Positions 16,801 through 25,286 are shown, counted from the first letter of the stretch. The stretch is 64,000 bases of DNA from Streptantibioticus silvisoli (GCF_027947535.2 NZ_JAAGKO020000040.1:1-64000); one strand, 5' to 3'. Numbers and translations: made by a program. The notes: a model not told the origin generated them from the letters alone.

Positions 16801-17248
16801 TCCAGTTCAGCCCGTCCGGAGAGGTGTCAGCGTAGAACGTGCCGGTCGCTTCCCGAATGCGCCACCAGCGGTGAGTGTCCGGGCTGTAGGCCGGTAGGAC
16901 CGTGGTGACGGTGCTGCCGGCGGTCATCAGGTTCAGGTGGAAGGCGCCCGCTTCGACGGCCATGGCGATCGAGTTGTTGGCGTCGCGCCGAACCCGCGCC
17001 ACCGTCTTGGTCGAGCCGTTCCCGTTCGCCGCCACCCCCACCCGGGCAGCCACCGACGAACTGGTTGCGTCGTACACCGCGGTCGTTCCGAACGAGTTGA
17101 CGGTACCCGAGGTGGTGGGTATGGCGAGCTGGACCTGGTTGTTGACCGTGTCCAGCGTTGCCGCACCCGCCGTGATCGCCCCCCACAGCACGGTGTTGAT
17201 CGCGCCGGTGAAATCGTCCGCGAGGGTGCCGATCTTCGGGTTCGCCAC
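13841..17248 (-). CDS. large minor tail protein (baseplate/tip)
   Basis: 1135 aa from GTG 17248, nine bases after the tape measure stop. The N-terminal quarter contains a jelly-roll/concanavalin-like region (TLADDFTGAINTVLWG...WRIREATGTFYADTSPDGLNW). The middle resembles the distal tail region (RGRQYELDEIQSGTYDVTLANKDGSLDPLN) and another lectin-like domain (TRMIAFRWSGGT...NWHLALFGYSG). The C-terminal part is Thr/Ala-rich. The order after the tape measure matches siphovirus minor tail proteins. Probably combines Dit- and Tal-like roles. Confidence 0.82.
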   Translation of the reverse strand: MANPKIGTLADDFTGAINTVLWGAITAGAATLDTVNNQVQLAIPTTSGTVNSFGTTAVYDATSSSVAARVGVAANGNGSTKTVARVRRDANNSIAMAVEAGAFHLNLMTAGSTVTTVLPAYSPDTHRWWRIREATGTFYADTSPDGLNWTQQASAAYTWDATAVTLAFESQAAATEVSGNLSLIANVNTRRGGAANQNWPTVVEAWGPSQTVNGATSPVTNLVALTGRTQGATSVKRGRQYELDEIQSGTYDVTLANKDGSLDPLNSGGPWYGHVLPYQPYRKHAQWPPTPNLMSQYLATGGDIGGAAGLIPATARVSSGTDTSGGSVVATAGAWQGGNVLQFAVPVSTASGTAICYTARVAPDPGQPVAHTVRARCVTVSSSLSAQAFIAFYTAAGVLASQTNGAATTLTGGTPAAWSTLAVSVAASPTGAAYMVVGVQTALTATSTANIQADGWQVEKAPSPSAWVAPGTWSPIYAGFVERWPSTWTMSGTYGVVSATAVDALAMLSQVTLTDPLSQEIQYRSPRYLYPLSDPGGVQAATDSTGANPVAPVGNGKYGSGTVTFGTSITASAASGTYLNDNSVATFTTTTPGAGTGAISFLDLTKAGIVAPVGGTWTRMIAFRWSGGTAPTGEADIWAATAGSATLAQLRNQLILCLDNTGALSFRFGNSSAGTSSVAAGGGDVADGNWHLALFGYSGITSANMFVSIDGGYNTASPGGSAASWIPSGLVSNTVGANYDVTTHAALSAFAGDISYVAEFPTALSPADCAALYGAWRSQCAGESTDARYARILRYAGYTGGTSLQAGLTTNMGPASDLSGTDAFSALEAVVDTEAGSHFVARDGTVTFQSRGNRYNSLAPVYTFGENTASGEWPYEDCQLDYDPTHLGNQVQVTQQSTNQIFSAQDSTSIAEYFPRSLTRTVNAASAAECQDAAGYLVSRYKQPLVRVDSIKLHPSAFPSLWPVCLSLELGMRVRVMRRPPSPAAPIQVDCFIESIQVDMDDTGEAFWTLQCSPVDPLLYGVFAAFHTTLATAASTGATTVTINAGQDSTNPAAAQLAAGQQLVLGQGTANAETVAILSVGATTTGWTTATLTLTAATTKSHSAGDVVCEPLPAGVTDPSTWDIVAKFDSSSFAY

Positions 17249-17256
17249 GGCAACCC

Positions 17257-20200
17257 CTATCGCTTGTAGTTGGTGTAGGCGACGGGGCGGCGCATGCCCT
17301 TGCGGAGCATCGCCGTTTCGATGCTATCGACCAGTTGGTTCTCGGTGACGGCGTTGCCCGCCACGTTGATGGTGATGTAGGTGTTCCCGCCCGCGGCGGC
17401 GGCGGTTGATCCTGTGGCGGAGCTTGCCCCCAGGGGGCCGAGGCTGGCGGCCTGCCGGACCGACATGGCCATGCCCTGGGCGGCGATTGCGGCCTGTTTG
17501 CTGGATCGGTTAATGCCGACGGCCATGCCTTGTGCCGTGTAGTCGCCCAGTTCGGCCATGACCGTGGACGGCGACTTGATTCCCAGCGCCTTCTTGATCG
17601 CCCCTTGCATCGATTTGGCGATCTTGTCCATCTCCTTCTCGATCGCCGACTCTTGCGACTTCAGGCCCTTCACCAGGCCCTTCGCCGAGTTGATACCGGC
17701 CCCGTACATGGAGTTGGCCACCGAGGTGCCCACGGAGTTCGCCGAGGTCTGGAGGCTCTTCTGGTACTGGTTCATCTGGGCGACAGCCGACTGTGGCCCC
17801 GATGCGAGCGCGGCAACCGTGGCACCGGCCTGCGCCACACCGGCCTGGGCGTACTGCTGGATCAGGTTGCTCGACAACCCCTCTTTCTGGAGCTGCTGGA
17901 GCTGAACGGCGAAAGCTTGTGCCTGCTGGAACTGGGACCGCATGTTCGCGACCACGTCCGCGCTGGACAGGGTGGAGCCGTCAGCGGCGTCCGGTGCGAT
18001 ACCGGATAGGCCCTGCATGATGCTGCTGGCCACCGACGTCTTCTCCTTCGAGAAGTCCGTCTCCAGGCTGGCCAGATTCTTGTTCGCCGCTTTGAGCTTG
18101 GTGGCGATGGAGTCACGATGTTCGGCCAGCTTGGTGAGGGCCGCGTTCTCCTGGGAGACGTATCGGCGGATCCCGGTGTGCCCCTGAAAATCGGTGTACA
18201 GGTCAGTGGAGAGCCGTTTCGTGGTGGCCTTCACCGTGGCGGTACTGCCAGTGAGCCCCTGGACGAGGCCGTAGATGATCCACGCGCCGAAGCTGGCGAA
18301 CTTCTTGCTCGGCGACGCGATGCCCAACTCGTCGGCGAAAGTCCCCATGACGGTGGTGGCCATGCCACGCATGGTCTGGGTCATCGTTCCGGTGGAGCCC
18401 TCGATCGACGAGTGCAGGCCGGCCACGATCTGCATGCCGATGTTCCGGCCGCCGATCTGAGGCGAACCCGAACCGGACAACGGGCCCTTCTTCGCCGGGC
18501 TCCACGGGAGGTGGTCCTTGATCTCCTTCGTGACGCTGGAGATTGCCCCCGTAACCGAACCGACAGCGGATTTGATGCCACTAACCAGACCGTTGATGAC
18601 ATTACGGCCGGCGGCAACCAGCCAGCTCGAAGCACCACCCAGAGCGTTGAGGATCGTGGATTTGATCAGCCCGATGCCGGTGGACGCCAGGCCCTTGAGG
18701 TCGGACCATACGCTTGAGAACGCGGACTTCACGTCCGCCCAAGCCTTCGACCAGTCTCCGTGGATGAGGTCGAGGCCCACCTGGATGATGCCCTTGACGA
18801 TGTCGATGTACGTCTTCACGTAGGCGGCGATGAACGACCAGGCCGCCTTCAGCAGGTCGACAATGCCGTCCCAGGCCGGTTCGAAGATGCTGTGCCACAG
18901 CCACATGGCCGCGGCTCCCACATCCTGGAAGACGCCCTGAACGATGTCGCGGAAGGTCTTGCAGTGGTTGTAGGCGTAGATCAAACCCGCCACCAGCGCG
19001 GCGATGGCGAGGACGATCAGCATGATCGGGTTGGCGTCCATCGCCGCATCCAGAAGCCATTGAGCCGCTGCCATCGCCTTCTCGGCGATGGCCGAGGCCA
19101 GCGCAGCCGTCTTCTCGATGACGAACGCGCCGGCCTGTCGGGCGGCGGCGATCGTTGCGGTCAGTGCTTTACGCGAGAAGTCCAGTGCCGCCAGGGCGGC
19201 CGTCTTCAAGGCGCCGCCGACACCCTTCACTGCGGAGACGAGACCACTCCACGCGCTGGCGGCGCCAGCCTTCGCAGCCGAACCGATCTTGCTGCCTAGC
19301 GTCGCGGCGTTCCCCGCAGCCGTAGAGAAGGCGCTGCCGACGGACGAGGCTGCTTTGCTCACGCCAGAGGCGGCCTTCGACGCCCCGGAAGTGATCCCGG
19401 ACCAAGCTGTGCTGAAGCCGCGGCTGATAGCGCTTGCCGACTTGGAACCGGCGCTCTTGACTCCGTCCCAGGCGTACATGCCCTTCAGGCGCAGCGTTTC
19501 GAAGGCGCTCTGAGCCGAAGACAGCCCAGAGGAAGCGCCGGACCCGATCTTCGACCAGGGCACGTTCCCGATGGCCTTGCCGATCCCGGCGATGCCCTTG
19601 ATCAGCGGTGTTAGGGCACCGGATATGAACTTGACGACCGATCCGAGCAGCACCGAGCCGATGACGCCGGCCAGCGCCTCGGCCGCCGTCTTGTGCTGCA
19701 TGAAGAAGCTGATCGACGACTGGATGGCCGGTATCAACTTCGAGCCGATGGTGATGAGGACGACGTCAAGCTGCTGCTTGAGCTTCCCCATCTGCACGTT
19801 GAACAACTGGCTCGTCGACTTCCAGCCCTCGACGCTGCTGCTGGCGTCGCCGTATGACTTCGCCACCTTCGCGACGTTGTCGCTCGTGCCCTTGGCGCTC
19901 TTCCCGGTCGTCAACAGCGCTGTCTGTAGGCCCGACTGCCCCCCAGTGGCCTTCGACAGCAGGTCGGCGAAGGTGGCGAGCGAGCCGTTGCCAGACTTCA
20001 CGCCGTCGGAGAAGCCCTTCGACTTTGTGACCAACTCCATGAACTGTGAGCCCATGGCGTAGCCGTCCGCGCCGAGGCCCTTGAACGTCTGCCTGAAGTC
20101 TGAGGCCGACATCTTGCCGTTCTCGAACGCCTGCGCCGCCGACCTCAATCCGCTCGGCATCTTCCCGAGCATCGCCTGAAGCGATTGCGCGGCCTGCGCG

Positions 20201-21078
20201 GACTGCTTGAACACCCCGGCCGCGTACAGGCCGGACGGGCCCATCTTCGACTGGATCGCGTTGACAATCGTGTTCAGCGTTCCGGACAGCCCCTGCGTGC
20301 CGAGATCCTTCGACACCTGCTGCGTGGTCAGGCCCAACTGGTTCAGAGTGGAGACGGCGACCGAGTTCGGCTTTTGCAGGCCGCGCAGAGTACCCGACAT
20401 GAGTTGTGCGGCGTGCTGGGCCGTCTCCCCGTGCTGCGTCATCGTCGCGAGCGTTCCGGCGACGTCAGCGAACGACACCTTCGCCGCGTAGGCGGCTGGC
20501 AGGACCGTCGGGAGTGCGGTGGCAAACTCGGCGAACGTGGCCTTCGACTCGCCGGCAGCGGTCTTGAGCGCGTTCATGACCTGCACCGACTTCGATGCAG
20601 GCAGGTTGTAATTCTTCATGACGGTCGTCATCGCGGAGACGACATCGTTGAGCGGGGCGCCCTCCTCGCGGGCGCCTTCCGCGGCAGTACGGACGACGTC
20701 GAGGCCGCCCTTGGCGAAGCTGAACCCGGCCTTCTCCGCTTGGTACATGCCGTCGGTGAGCTGCTGCCACGGGGTGCCCGTGGCGGAGGCGATCGACAGG
20801 ATCCCGCTGCGAACTGCGGCGAGGTTCTTCTTCTGCTCGCCCGCCGCGGTGACGAGGACGTTCGTCTGCTGCTGGAAGTCGCCCGCCATCTTCACCGCGG
20901 CGACAGCGACACCGGCGCCCGCGAGCGTCGTCGCCTTACCGATCTTCGTAATCAGGCCACTGACGCCACCCATTTTGGCCGTGAACGACTCACCGGACTC
21001 TGCAGCGTCCGCCATACCGCGGGTGAACGGAGCGGTCTCGGCGCGCAGGACCGTGTAGAGGTCGGCGACTTCAGCCAT
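17257..21078 (-). CDS. tape measure protein
   Basis: 1273 aa, the longest gene in the window. The N-terminus has the TP901/mycobacteriophage-type core (MADAAESGESFTAKMGGVSGL, then AGAGVAVAAVKMAGDFQQQT, TAKALK-like helices). The centre holds hydrophobic helices (ANPIMLIVLAIAALVAGLIYAY) and several Gly/Ser-rich stretches. The length predicts a tail of roughly 190 nm at the usual 0.15 nm per residue. It sets tail length and is injected with the DNA. The position after the chaperone genes is standard. Confidence 0.92.
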   Translation of the reverse strand: MAEVADLYTVLRAETAPFTRGMADAAESGESFTAKMGGVSGLITKIGKATTLAGAGVAVAAVKMAGDFQQQTNVLVTAAGEQKKNLAAVRSGILSIASATGTPWQQLTDGMYQAEKAGFSFAKGGLDVVRTAAEGAREEGAPLNDVVSAMTTVMKNYNLPASKSVQVMNALKTAAGESKATFAEFATALPTVLPAAYAAKVSFADVAGTLATMTQHGETAQHAAQLMSGTLRGLQKPNSVAVSTLNQLGLTTQQVSKDLGTQGLSGTLNTIVNAIQSKMGPSGLYAAGVFKQSAQAAQSLQAMLGKMPSGLRSAAQAFENGKMSASDFRQTFKGLGADGYAMGSQFMELVTKSKGFSDGVKSGNGSLATFADLLSKATGGQSGLQTALLTTGKSAKGTSDNVAKVAKSYGDASSSVEGWKSTSQLFNVQMGKLKQQLDVVLITIGSKLIPAIQSSISFFMQHKTAAEALAGVIGSVLLGSVVKFISGALTPLIKGIAGIGKAIGNVPWSKIGSGASSGLSSAQSAFETLRLKGMYAWDGVKSAGSKSASAISRGFSTAWSGITSGASKAASGVSKAASSVGSAFSTAAGNAATLGSKIGSAAKAGAASAWSGLVSAVKGVGGALKTAALAALDFSRKALTATIAAARQAGAFVIEKTAALASAIAEKAMAAAQWLLDAAMDANPIMLIVLAIAALVAGLIYAYNHCKTFRDIVQGVFQDVGAAAMWLWHSIFEPAWDGIVDLLKAAWSFIAAYVKTYIDIVKGIIQVGLDLIHGDWSKAWADVKSAFSSVWSDLKGLASTGIGLIKSTILNALGGASSWLVAAGRNVINGLVSGIKSAVGSVTGAISSVTKEIKDHLPWSPAKKGPLSGSGSPQIGGRNIGMQIVAGLHSSIEGSTGTMTQTMRGMATTVMGTFADELGIASPSKKFASFGAWIIYGLVQGLTGSTATVKATTKRLSTDLYTDFQGHTGIRRYVSQENAALTKLAEHRDSIATKLKAANKNLASLETDFSKEKTSVASSIMQGLSGIAPDAADGSTLSSADVVANMRSQFQQAQAFAVQLQQLQKEGLSSNLIQQYAQAGVAQAGATVAALASGPQSAVAQMNQYQKSLQTSANSVGTSVANSMYGAGINSAKGLVKGLKSQESAIEKEMDKIAKSMQGAIKKALGIKSPSTVMAELGDYTAQGMAVGINRSSKQAAIAAQGMAMSVRQAASLGPLGASSATGSTAAAAGGNTYITINVAGNAVTENQLVDSIETAMLRKGMRRPVAYTNYKR

Positions 21079-21120
21079 GTCGGTCTCCCCCTGCCCGTGG
21101 AGTCGTTACGGTGAGGCGGC

Positions 21121-21450
21121 ATGAGAATCCAGGGGCCGATCGCCGTTGCCGTGTTTGCCGTGCTGACCATCTCTGGGTGCGGCAGTTCGGCTCCGAGCAA
21201 GACCGACCAGCTTTACGCGGTGGCGGTTCAGCAGGCTGATCCGGACGATTTCGGTGCGATACCTGTGGACAAGTTGGCGTCCACCTTGAGCGGTGAAGGG
21301 CCCGACATCTGCACCCGCCTCAAGAAGGGTGGCCTCGCGAATGCAGTCGCCTACGTGAAGTTGGGCTACTCGACGAAGGAAGCCGAGGCCTTGATCGGAT
21401 CCGCCGTGCCGGCCTACTGCCCTGGCCAGAAGACCAAGTTGGGCGGCTAG
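21121..21450 (+). CDS. DUF732-type lipoprotein, antisense within the tail operon
   Basis: 109 aa from ATG 21121. It has a lipoprotein signal: MRIQGPIAVAVFAVLTISGC with Cys20 in a lipobox, then SSAPSKTD. The mature part matches DUF732: a LASTLSGEGPDICTRL segment with a Cys, and YSTKEAEALIGSAVPAYCP with a second Cys, probably disulfide-bonded. It is the only rightward gene in 27 kb of late genes. Such surface lipoproteins in prophages often act on the lysogen, for example in superinfection exclusion, but that is inference. Its stop overlaps the convergent gene stop in a shared CTAG. Confidence 0.82.
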   Translation: MRIQGPIAVAVFAVLTISGCGSSAPSKTDQLYAVAVQQADPDDFGAIPVDKLASTLSGEGPDICTRLKKGGLANAVAYVKLGYSTKEAEALIGSAVPAYCPGQKTKLGG

Positions 21451-21920
21451 AGCCGCGGCCAGCCCCCAGTGCGGAACGCGGCCTGGTACAGCTGCGGCGC
21501 TACGACCCTGGTGGCGAAGCTCAGGGCCGGTTTGAGGAACGGGTAGGTAGCTCCGTTGCGGAGCCCGGTCTCCAGGTATTTGCCGTACAGGTTCGCGGGG
21601 GTCTTCTTCTTCCCGTAGGGCGGGTTGAAGCCGACGGCGGTGCCAACCTTGGTTTCCCAACCTCCGCCCGTCCAGATGATCGGGCTGTGGGTCAGGGAGC
21701 GGCGGAGCGTCCCTGAGATGACCGCCGGGCCCGCCCCCGGGCGGGCAGGGGTAGGCGTGCCGTACTTGTGGGCGCCGGATGAAGCGTTGACCTTGGCCTG
21801 TCTTTCGACCGCCAGGGCCAGGCCGGTGAGCATGGTGTGAGCCCGCTTCTGCCCGTCGGCCGCGATCTCGGCGAAGAGGCGCGTGAACATCCCTGGGCGT
21901 AGCTCGGGCAAGGCGCTCAC
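21447..21920 (-). CDS. HK97-gp10-like minor tail / neck protein
   Basis: 157 aa from GTG 21920, overlapping the end of the chaperone extension (GTGA). An N-terminal helix (MFTRLFAEIAADGQKRAHTM) is followed by ISGTLRRSLTHSPI, VGTAVGFNPPYG and a C-terminal YGKYLETGLRNGATYPFLKPAL segment. That last pattern, with a lone aromatic and PFL/PA near the end, is typical of gp10-family proteins. It lies between the tail chaperone and the tape measure rather than before the major tail protein. Confidence 0.65.
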   Translation of the reverse strand: MSALPELRPGMFTRLFAEIAADGQKRAHTMLTGLALAVERQAKVNASSGAHKYGTPTPARPGAGPAVISGTLRRSLTHSPIIWTGGGWETKVGTAVGFNPPYGKKKTPANLYGKYLETGLRNGATYPFLKPALSFATRVVAPQLYQAAFRTGGWPRL

Positions 21921-22258
21921 CTCGTTCGTTGTTGCCGTTCGGCTTTCCGGCGTTCGCGTTCCGACTCGCGTTCTTCGTGCTCGGCGATGATCCCGAGGAA
22001 GTCGAGGACGTAACGGCGGACGTATAGGGGCGTGGCCTGGAGCTGGTCCCAGGACCAGTGCATGCGGCTCATGAGGATGTAGTCGGCCCACTCGGCTGGC
22101 GCCTCGTTGGACGCCCATGTGCCGCCGATGATGGATTCGACGGGCAGGAGGACGTCCTCGTAGTACGGGGAGCCGGGGCCTACTGAGGGTCCGCGACCCG
22201 GCCGATCTCCTCGCTGATGCGGTTGAGGATGGCCATGGGCAGCCGGGCAACGTTCTCG
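21917..22258 (-). CDS. tail assembly chaperone, -1 frame extension (GT part)
   Basis: An open -1 frame that continues beyond the stop of the chaperone G gene and encodes YYEDVLLPVESIIGGTWASN then HWSWDQLQATPLYVRRYVLDF and a charged tail. It has no ATG or GTG start before the conserved part, so it is most likely read by programmed -1 frameshifting, as in lambda G-GT and nearly all siphoviruses. I see no canonical heptamer. Candidates are the C5 run complementary to 22258-22262 and GGACCCT just before the G stop. Confidence 0.7.
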   Translation of the reverse strand, partial: RERCPAAHGHPQPHQRGDRPGRGPSVGPGSPYYEDVLLPVESIIGGTWASNEAPAEWADYILMSRMHWSWDQLQATPLYVRRYVLDFLGIIAEHEERESERERRKAERQQRTR

Positions 22259-22587
22259 GGGGTGACCTTGTCGAGGCGTACCTGGTCTGCGGCTTCGAGG
22301 GCGGCCATCTGGGCGTCGAGGTCGTCGGCGTCCAGGTCGATGGCGGGGGTTTCGCCGCTGGCGGATGCGTCGTACACGCGCCAGTCGACGATCAGCCCGG
22401 CCACCATCTTGTACACGGCCCGCTCGGCGTCTTTCTGGTCGACCGGCTCGCCGTCGGCGTCGACCGGTACGTCTTCGGGTGTGAGATCGTTCGGCGGCTG
22501 GAGCTTGGGGTTGCGCAGCAGCACGGACACCTTCTCGCCGAGTTCGGGGAAGGTGAGGAGCACGAAGCGGTTGTTGTAGCCGGACAT
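22180..22587 (-). CDS. tail assembly chaperone (G part)
   Basis: 135 aa from ATG 22587, with AGGAG upstream. Position (between major tail and tape measure), size and acidic, helical sequence (QKDAERAVYKMVAGLIVDW, then VTPENVARLPMAILNRISEEI) fit the upstream tail chaperone, which binds the tape measure protein. An overlapping -1 frame continues downstream. Confidence 0.78.
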   Translation of the reverse strand: MSGYNNRFVLLTFPELGEKVSVLLRNPKLQPPNDLTPEDVPVDADGEPVDQKDAERAVYKMVAGLIVDWRVYDASASGETPAIDLDADDLDAQMAALEAADQVRLDKVTPENVARLPMAILNRISEEIGRVADPQ

Positions 22588-22625
22588 GGGGTTCTCCTGT
22601 GGATCGAGGGCGTTGAGGGCGTGGA

Positions 22626-22668
22626 CCCTGGCTGGGCAGCGACGCCCTCACGCGCCGCCCAGCCAGGG
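22626..22668 (-). terminator. stem-loop after the major tail gene
   Basis: CCCTGGCTGGGC (22626-22637) and its exact complement (22657-22668), with a 19-base loop. It starts seven bases after the major tail protein stop. Probably a partial terminator that lets the major tail gene be expressed above the chaperone. Confidence 0.7.
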
Positions 22669-22674
22669 AGTTCA

Positions 22675-23838
22675 TCAGTAGGCGGTCGTCACGAAGTTCT
22701 TCAGCACGGCCTGGATCGACCCGGAGTCGGTGGCGTTGAAGATGCCGTTGATCGTGAAGTCCGCGGTCACGTAGGCGCCGGACAGATCGGGCTTGCCTTT
22801 GGACCAGCCGGGCTGAGTGGTCGTGAGCGTCAGCAAGCAGCCGGCCGCATCGACACCGGCGCCGACGGGCTGGGTGAGCGTCATGCTGGTCGGGTTGTTC
22901 TGCAGGGCCTGCAGGTAGAGGTTGTAGTCCGTCTCGTTCTCGTAGATCGCCTTGTAGGTGATGTCGGCGTCGAGGACTGCGGAGAACACCTCGCGCGGCT
23001 GCTGGGTGCCGTTGGACCCGTGGATGGCTTCGGTGGCGCGCTTCAGGGACAGGTCGTAGGTCAGGCCGCGGGTCGATGTGGCACCGGCGTTGGTCATGGT
23101 GAACTGCCAGCCGAGGAGCGGGGCGGGCTCGGAGAACACCGGGGTGAGCGGCCCGTTCTGGATGGCGCCTATCCAGCCGGTGTACTTGGCGTCGATGGTG
23201 CAGATCGCCTTCGGGTCGACCTTGATGTCGACGTCAGACAGCATGCAGCCGGGGTAGCCCCAGATGTCGACGGTGTTCCACTCAGTGATGGACCAGGTGG
23301 GCTTCGCTGTGGTCGGGGACTGCTTGAAGGTGTGGGTGGTCTGGCTGACTACGGTGGCAGCCGATGCATGGGCGTAGGTGAGGCCGCTCGCCGGGGTGGT
23401 GATGGGGATGGTGTACGGGCCGGAGCCGCTCGGGGTGCCGGTGATGGCGTACTCTGCCTTGCCACCCGTGTCGATCATGATGGTGGAAGCGGCCGGGATC
23501 GACGTCGGGACGCTGATCGACGTTGCGCCCGCGGTCGTTGCCGACGAGAGGGTCGTGGAGACGCCCGCCGTTACGGTGTCCGGGCCGATGATCCGCAGGG
23601 CGTAGCCGATGGAGTCCGGGTAGGCCGCGAACTCCAGGTCGACGGCCGACTGGCCCGCGCCCTGGTAGAGGCCCTGCAGGTTCGAGTCGTTGTTCCGGTA
23701 CGACAGGTCTTGCAGCTGGTCGTAGTCGATCTCGGCGTCGCCCTTGGTGACGGGCAGGTAGTAGGTGGGCGTGGCCCACGTTCCCTGGGTGGTCTCCTTG
23801 GCGATGCCGACGTATCCGAGCCGTCCGAGCTGGGTCAC
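22675..23838 (-). CDS. major tail protein
   Basis: 387 aa from GTG 23838, coupled to the upstream gene (GTGA). N-terminal RLGYVGIAKETTQGTWATPTYYLPV is the classic start of siphovirus tail tube proteins. It continues beta-rich, with an inserted Thr/Ser-rich Ig-like region (GATSISVPTSIPAASTIMID, about residues 95-170). The C-terminal part has VTADFTINGIFNATD. It forms the tail tube. The strong stem-loop after it supports high expression. Confidence 0.86.
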   Translation of the reverse strand: MTQLGRLGYVGIAKETTQGTWATPTYYLPVTKGDAEIDYDQLQDLSYRNNDSNLQGLYQGAGQSAVDLEFAAYPDSIGYALRIIGPDTVTAGVSTTLSSATTAGATSISVPTSIPAASTIMIDTGGKAEYAITGTPSGSGPYTIPITTPASGLTYAHASAATVVSQTTHTFKQSPTTAKPTWSITEWNTVDIWGYPGCMLSDVDIKVDPKAICTIDAKYTGWIGAIQNGPLTPVFSEPAPLLGWQFTMTNAGATSTRGLTYDLSLKRATEAIHGSNGTQQPREVFSAVLDADITYKAIYENETDYNLYLQALQNNPTSMTLTQPVGAGVDAAGCLLTLTTTQPGWSKGKPDLSGAYVTADFTINGIFNATDSGSIQAVLKNFVTTAY

Positions 23839-24041
23839 TGCGGCTCACCTCCTTCGGTGTCCGCGGCGTTCCGCTTGCTTGGCTTGGGGTCCGGCATGGG
23901 GGCTCTGGTTGGGGGTTCGTCGTCGATGGCGCTCCAGCCGTCCAGGAGGACAGAGTGGTCGAGGGTTCCGCCGACCTCGATCCGTTGGGGCGTGTCGCCC
24001 GCTACGGTCCAGGCCGAGCCGGTGGTGTTGCGCTGGCGCAC
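23835..24041 (-). CDS. small hypothetical protein in the tail region
   Basis: 68 aa from GTG 24041, with AGGAG seven bases upstream. Short and partly disordered (VRQRNTTGSAWTVAGDTPQRI, C-terminal PDPKPSKRNAADTEGGEPQ). Coupled to the major tail gene. By position it could be a tail completion or chaperone protein. No domain recognised. Confidence 0.62.
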   Translation of the reverse strand: MRQRNTTGSAWTVAGDTPQRIEVGGTLDHSVLLDGWSAIDDEPPTRAPMPDPKPSKRNAADTEGGEPQ

Positions 24042-24097
24042 AGCGGGCTCCTGCAAGCGTGGTGAGGTCGCGACCGGGCGGGCGCGAGAAAGAAGGG

Positions 24098-24589
24098 TCA
24101 GGATGTGTAGTCCTGGTCGTCGCCCTGGTAGGTGATGCGGGCTGTCAGGTCGGCCCGGGGCTGGAGGGTGATGTCCGGGTCGTCGAACTGGACGTCGATG
24201 TCCATGGGGTTCTCGGCGACGCTGAGGAATCGAGCCCCGTGGGTCTTGTCGCCGAACAGGCCGTTGACTCGTTGGAGAATGAGGTCGACGGCTTCGTCGA
24301 GGTCTGACTGGACGGATTCGGCTTGCCCGGTCCCTGACGATTGGGGCCAGGTGATGCGCAGGCTGAACGTGTGGTGGTTGATTTTGCGGTTGAAGCCGAA
24401 TCGTTCGACGTGGATGCCGCTGCGCAGGACGAACAAGCAAGCGCGGCGTGCAGGCGGTGTGCGCGGTAGATACGCCTGAACGACGTCGAACGGTCCTCCG
24501 GACGTCCGCAGGAGGGCGGGGAGTCCGTCGGTGGGGTCGTAGGCGGCCAGCCATGCCGCTTCTCGGGCGACAGCGTCAGCGGTCGACAT
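24098..24589 (-). CDS. tail terminator/completion protein
   Basis: 163 aa from ATG 24589. An N-terminal helix is followed by beta strands (HHTFSLRITWPQSSGTGQAE, DLTARITYQGDDQ) and a helix (SDLDEAVDLILQRVNGLFG), the alpha/beta pattern of tail terminator proteins of the gpU/gp17 type. The position between connector and major tail gene supports this. Confidence 0.65.
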   Translation of the reverse strand: MSTADAVAREAAWLAAYDPTDGLPALLRTSGGPFDVVQAYLPRTPPARRACLFVLRSGIHVERFGFNRKINHHTFSLRITWPQSSGTGQAESVQSDLDEAVDLILQRVNGLFGDKTHGARFLSVAENPMDIDVQFDDPDITLQPRADLTARITYQGDDQDYTS

Positions 24590-24590
24590 T

Positions 24591-25259
24591 TCACCCCCGC
24601 TGGTAGTTGGCGAGGATCTTCTCCGCCCGATCTGAGAGAGCGCCGGGGTCGTGGCCGAACTGGGCTCCGGCTGGGTCGATCTCGGCGAGGGCGTTCACAG
24701 CTGCGACGAGTTTGCAGGCTCGCACCAGATCGGCGGGGATGGTCTTGTAACCGCCGTCGTAGGTGATGCGGATGTTCGTGCCGATCGGCAGGTAAAGGCC
24801 CAGTTGGAAGAAGACGTGGCCAGTGTCCGAGTCGGTGGAGAGAAGCTGTCCTGCGGTCACGGTCTCGGTGCCGCCGTAGGAGCGGACCAAGCTGACGTTG
24901 AGGTTGTCGTAGGACCACAGATCGGCGTATCGAGGTGCCGTCTCGTTGAGCCAGACATGTCGAACCAGGGAACTGGCCCCCAGGGAGTCGGCGTAGGAAC
25001 GGCCGAGCGTCCCCTGGATGTCCATGGGGAGGTTCGAAGAATCGGCATACTCGTCCGGGTCGATGCCCTCAGCCCGATGTGACTCGGGAAGTTGTGTGAA
25101 CGGTGCGAGTCGCCGGCCGCAGGTACCTTCGCATTCCCTGGTGGCCTCGATCATGAGCTGGTCGAGGGCATCGGAGGAGTAGTCGCGCACCAGGTCCGCG
25201 AACTGGCCCTGCTGCATCTGGTCGGAGGTGGCCAGCGGTACGGGGGCATCGTCAGCCAC
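24591..25259 (-). CDS. head-tail connector (adaptor) protein
   Basis: 222 aa. Helical N-terminus (FADLVRDYSSDALDQLMIEATRECEG), central beta region (VWLNETAPRYADLWSYDNLNV, NIRITYDGGYKTIP) and a C-terminal helix. YDGGY...IPADL is a frequent signature in siphovirus adaptors of the gp6/gp15 class. It would dock on the portal ring. Confidence 0.72.
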   Translation of the reverse strand: MADDAPVPLATSDQMQQGQFADLVRDYSSDALDQLMIEATRECEGTCGRRLAPFTQLPESHRAEGIDPDEYADSSNLPMDIQGTLGRSYADSLGASSLVRHVWLNETAPRYADLWSYDNLNVSLVRSYGGTETVTAGQLLSTDSDTGHVFFQLGLYLPIGTNIRITYDGGYKTIPADLVRACKLVAAVNALAEIDPAGAQFGHDPGALSDRAEKILANYQRG

Positions 25260-25286
25260 GTGATCGCCCTTCTCGTCCCGCTGTCG

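Noticed and set aside
21447-22250. Long N-terminal extension of the 157-aa gp10-like protein
   Set aside because: The upstream part overlaps the chaperone frames and reads as Arg/Pro-rich nonsense; the GTG at 21920 with GTGA coupling is the better start.
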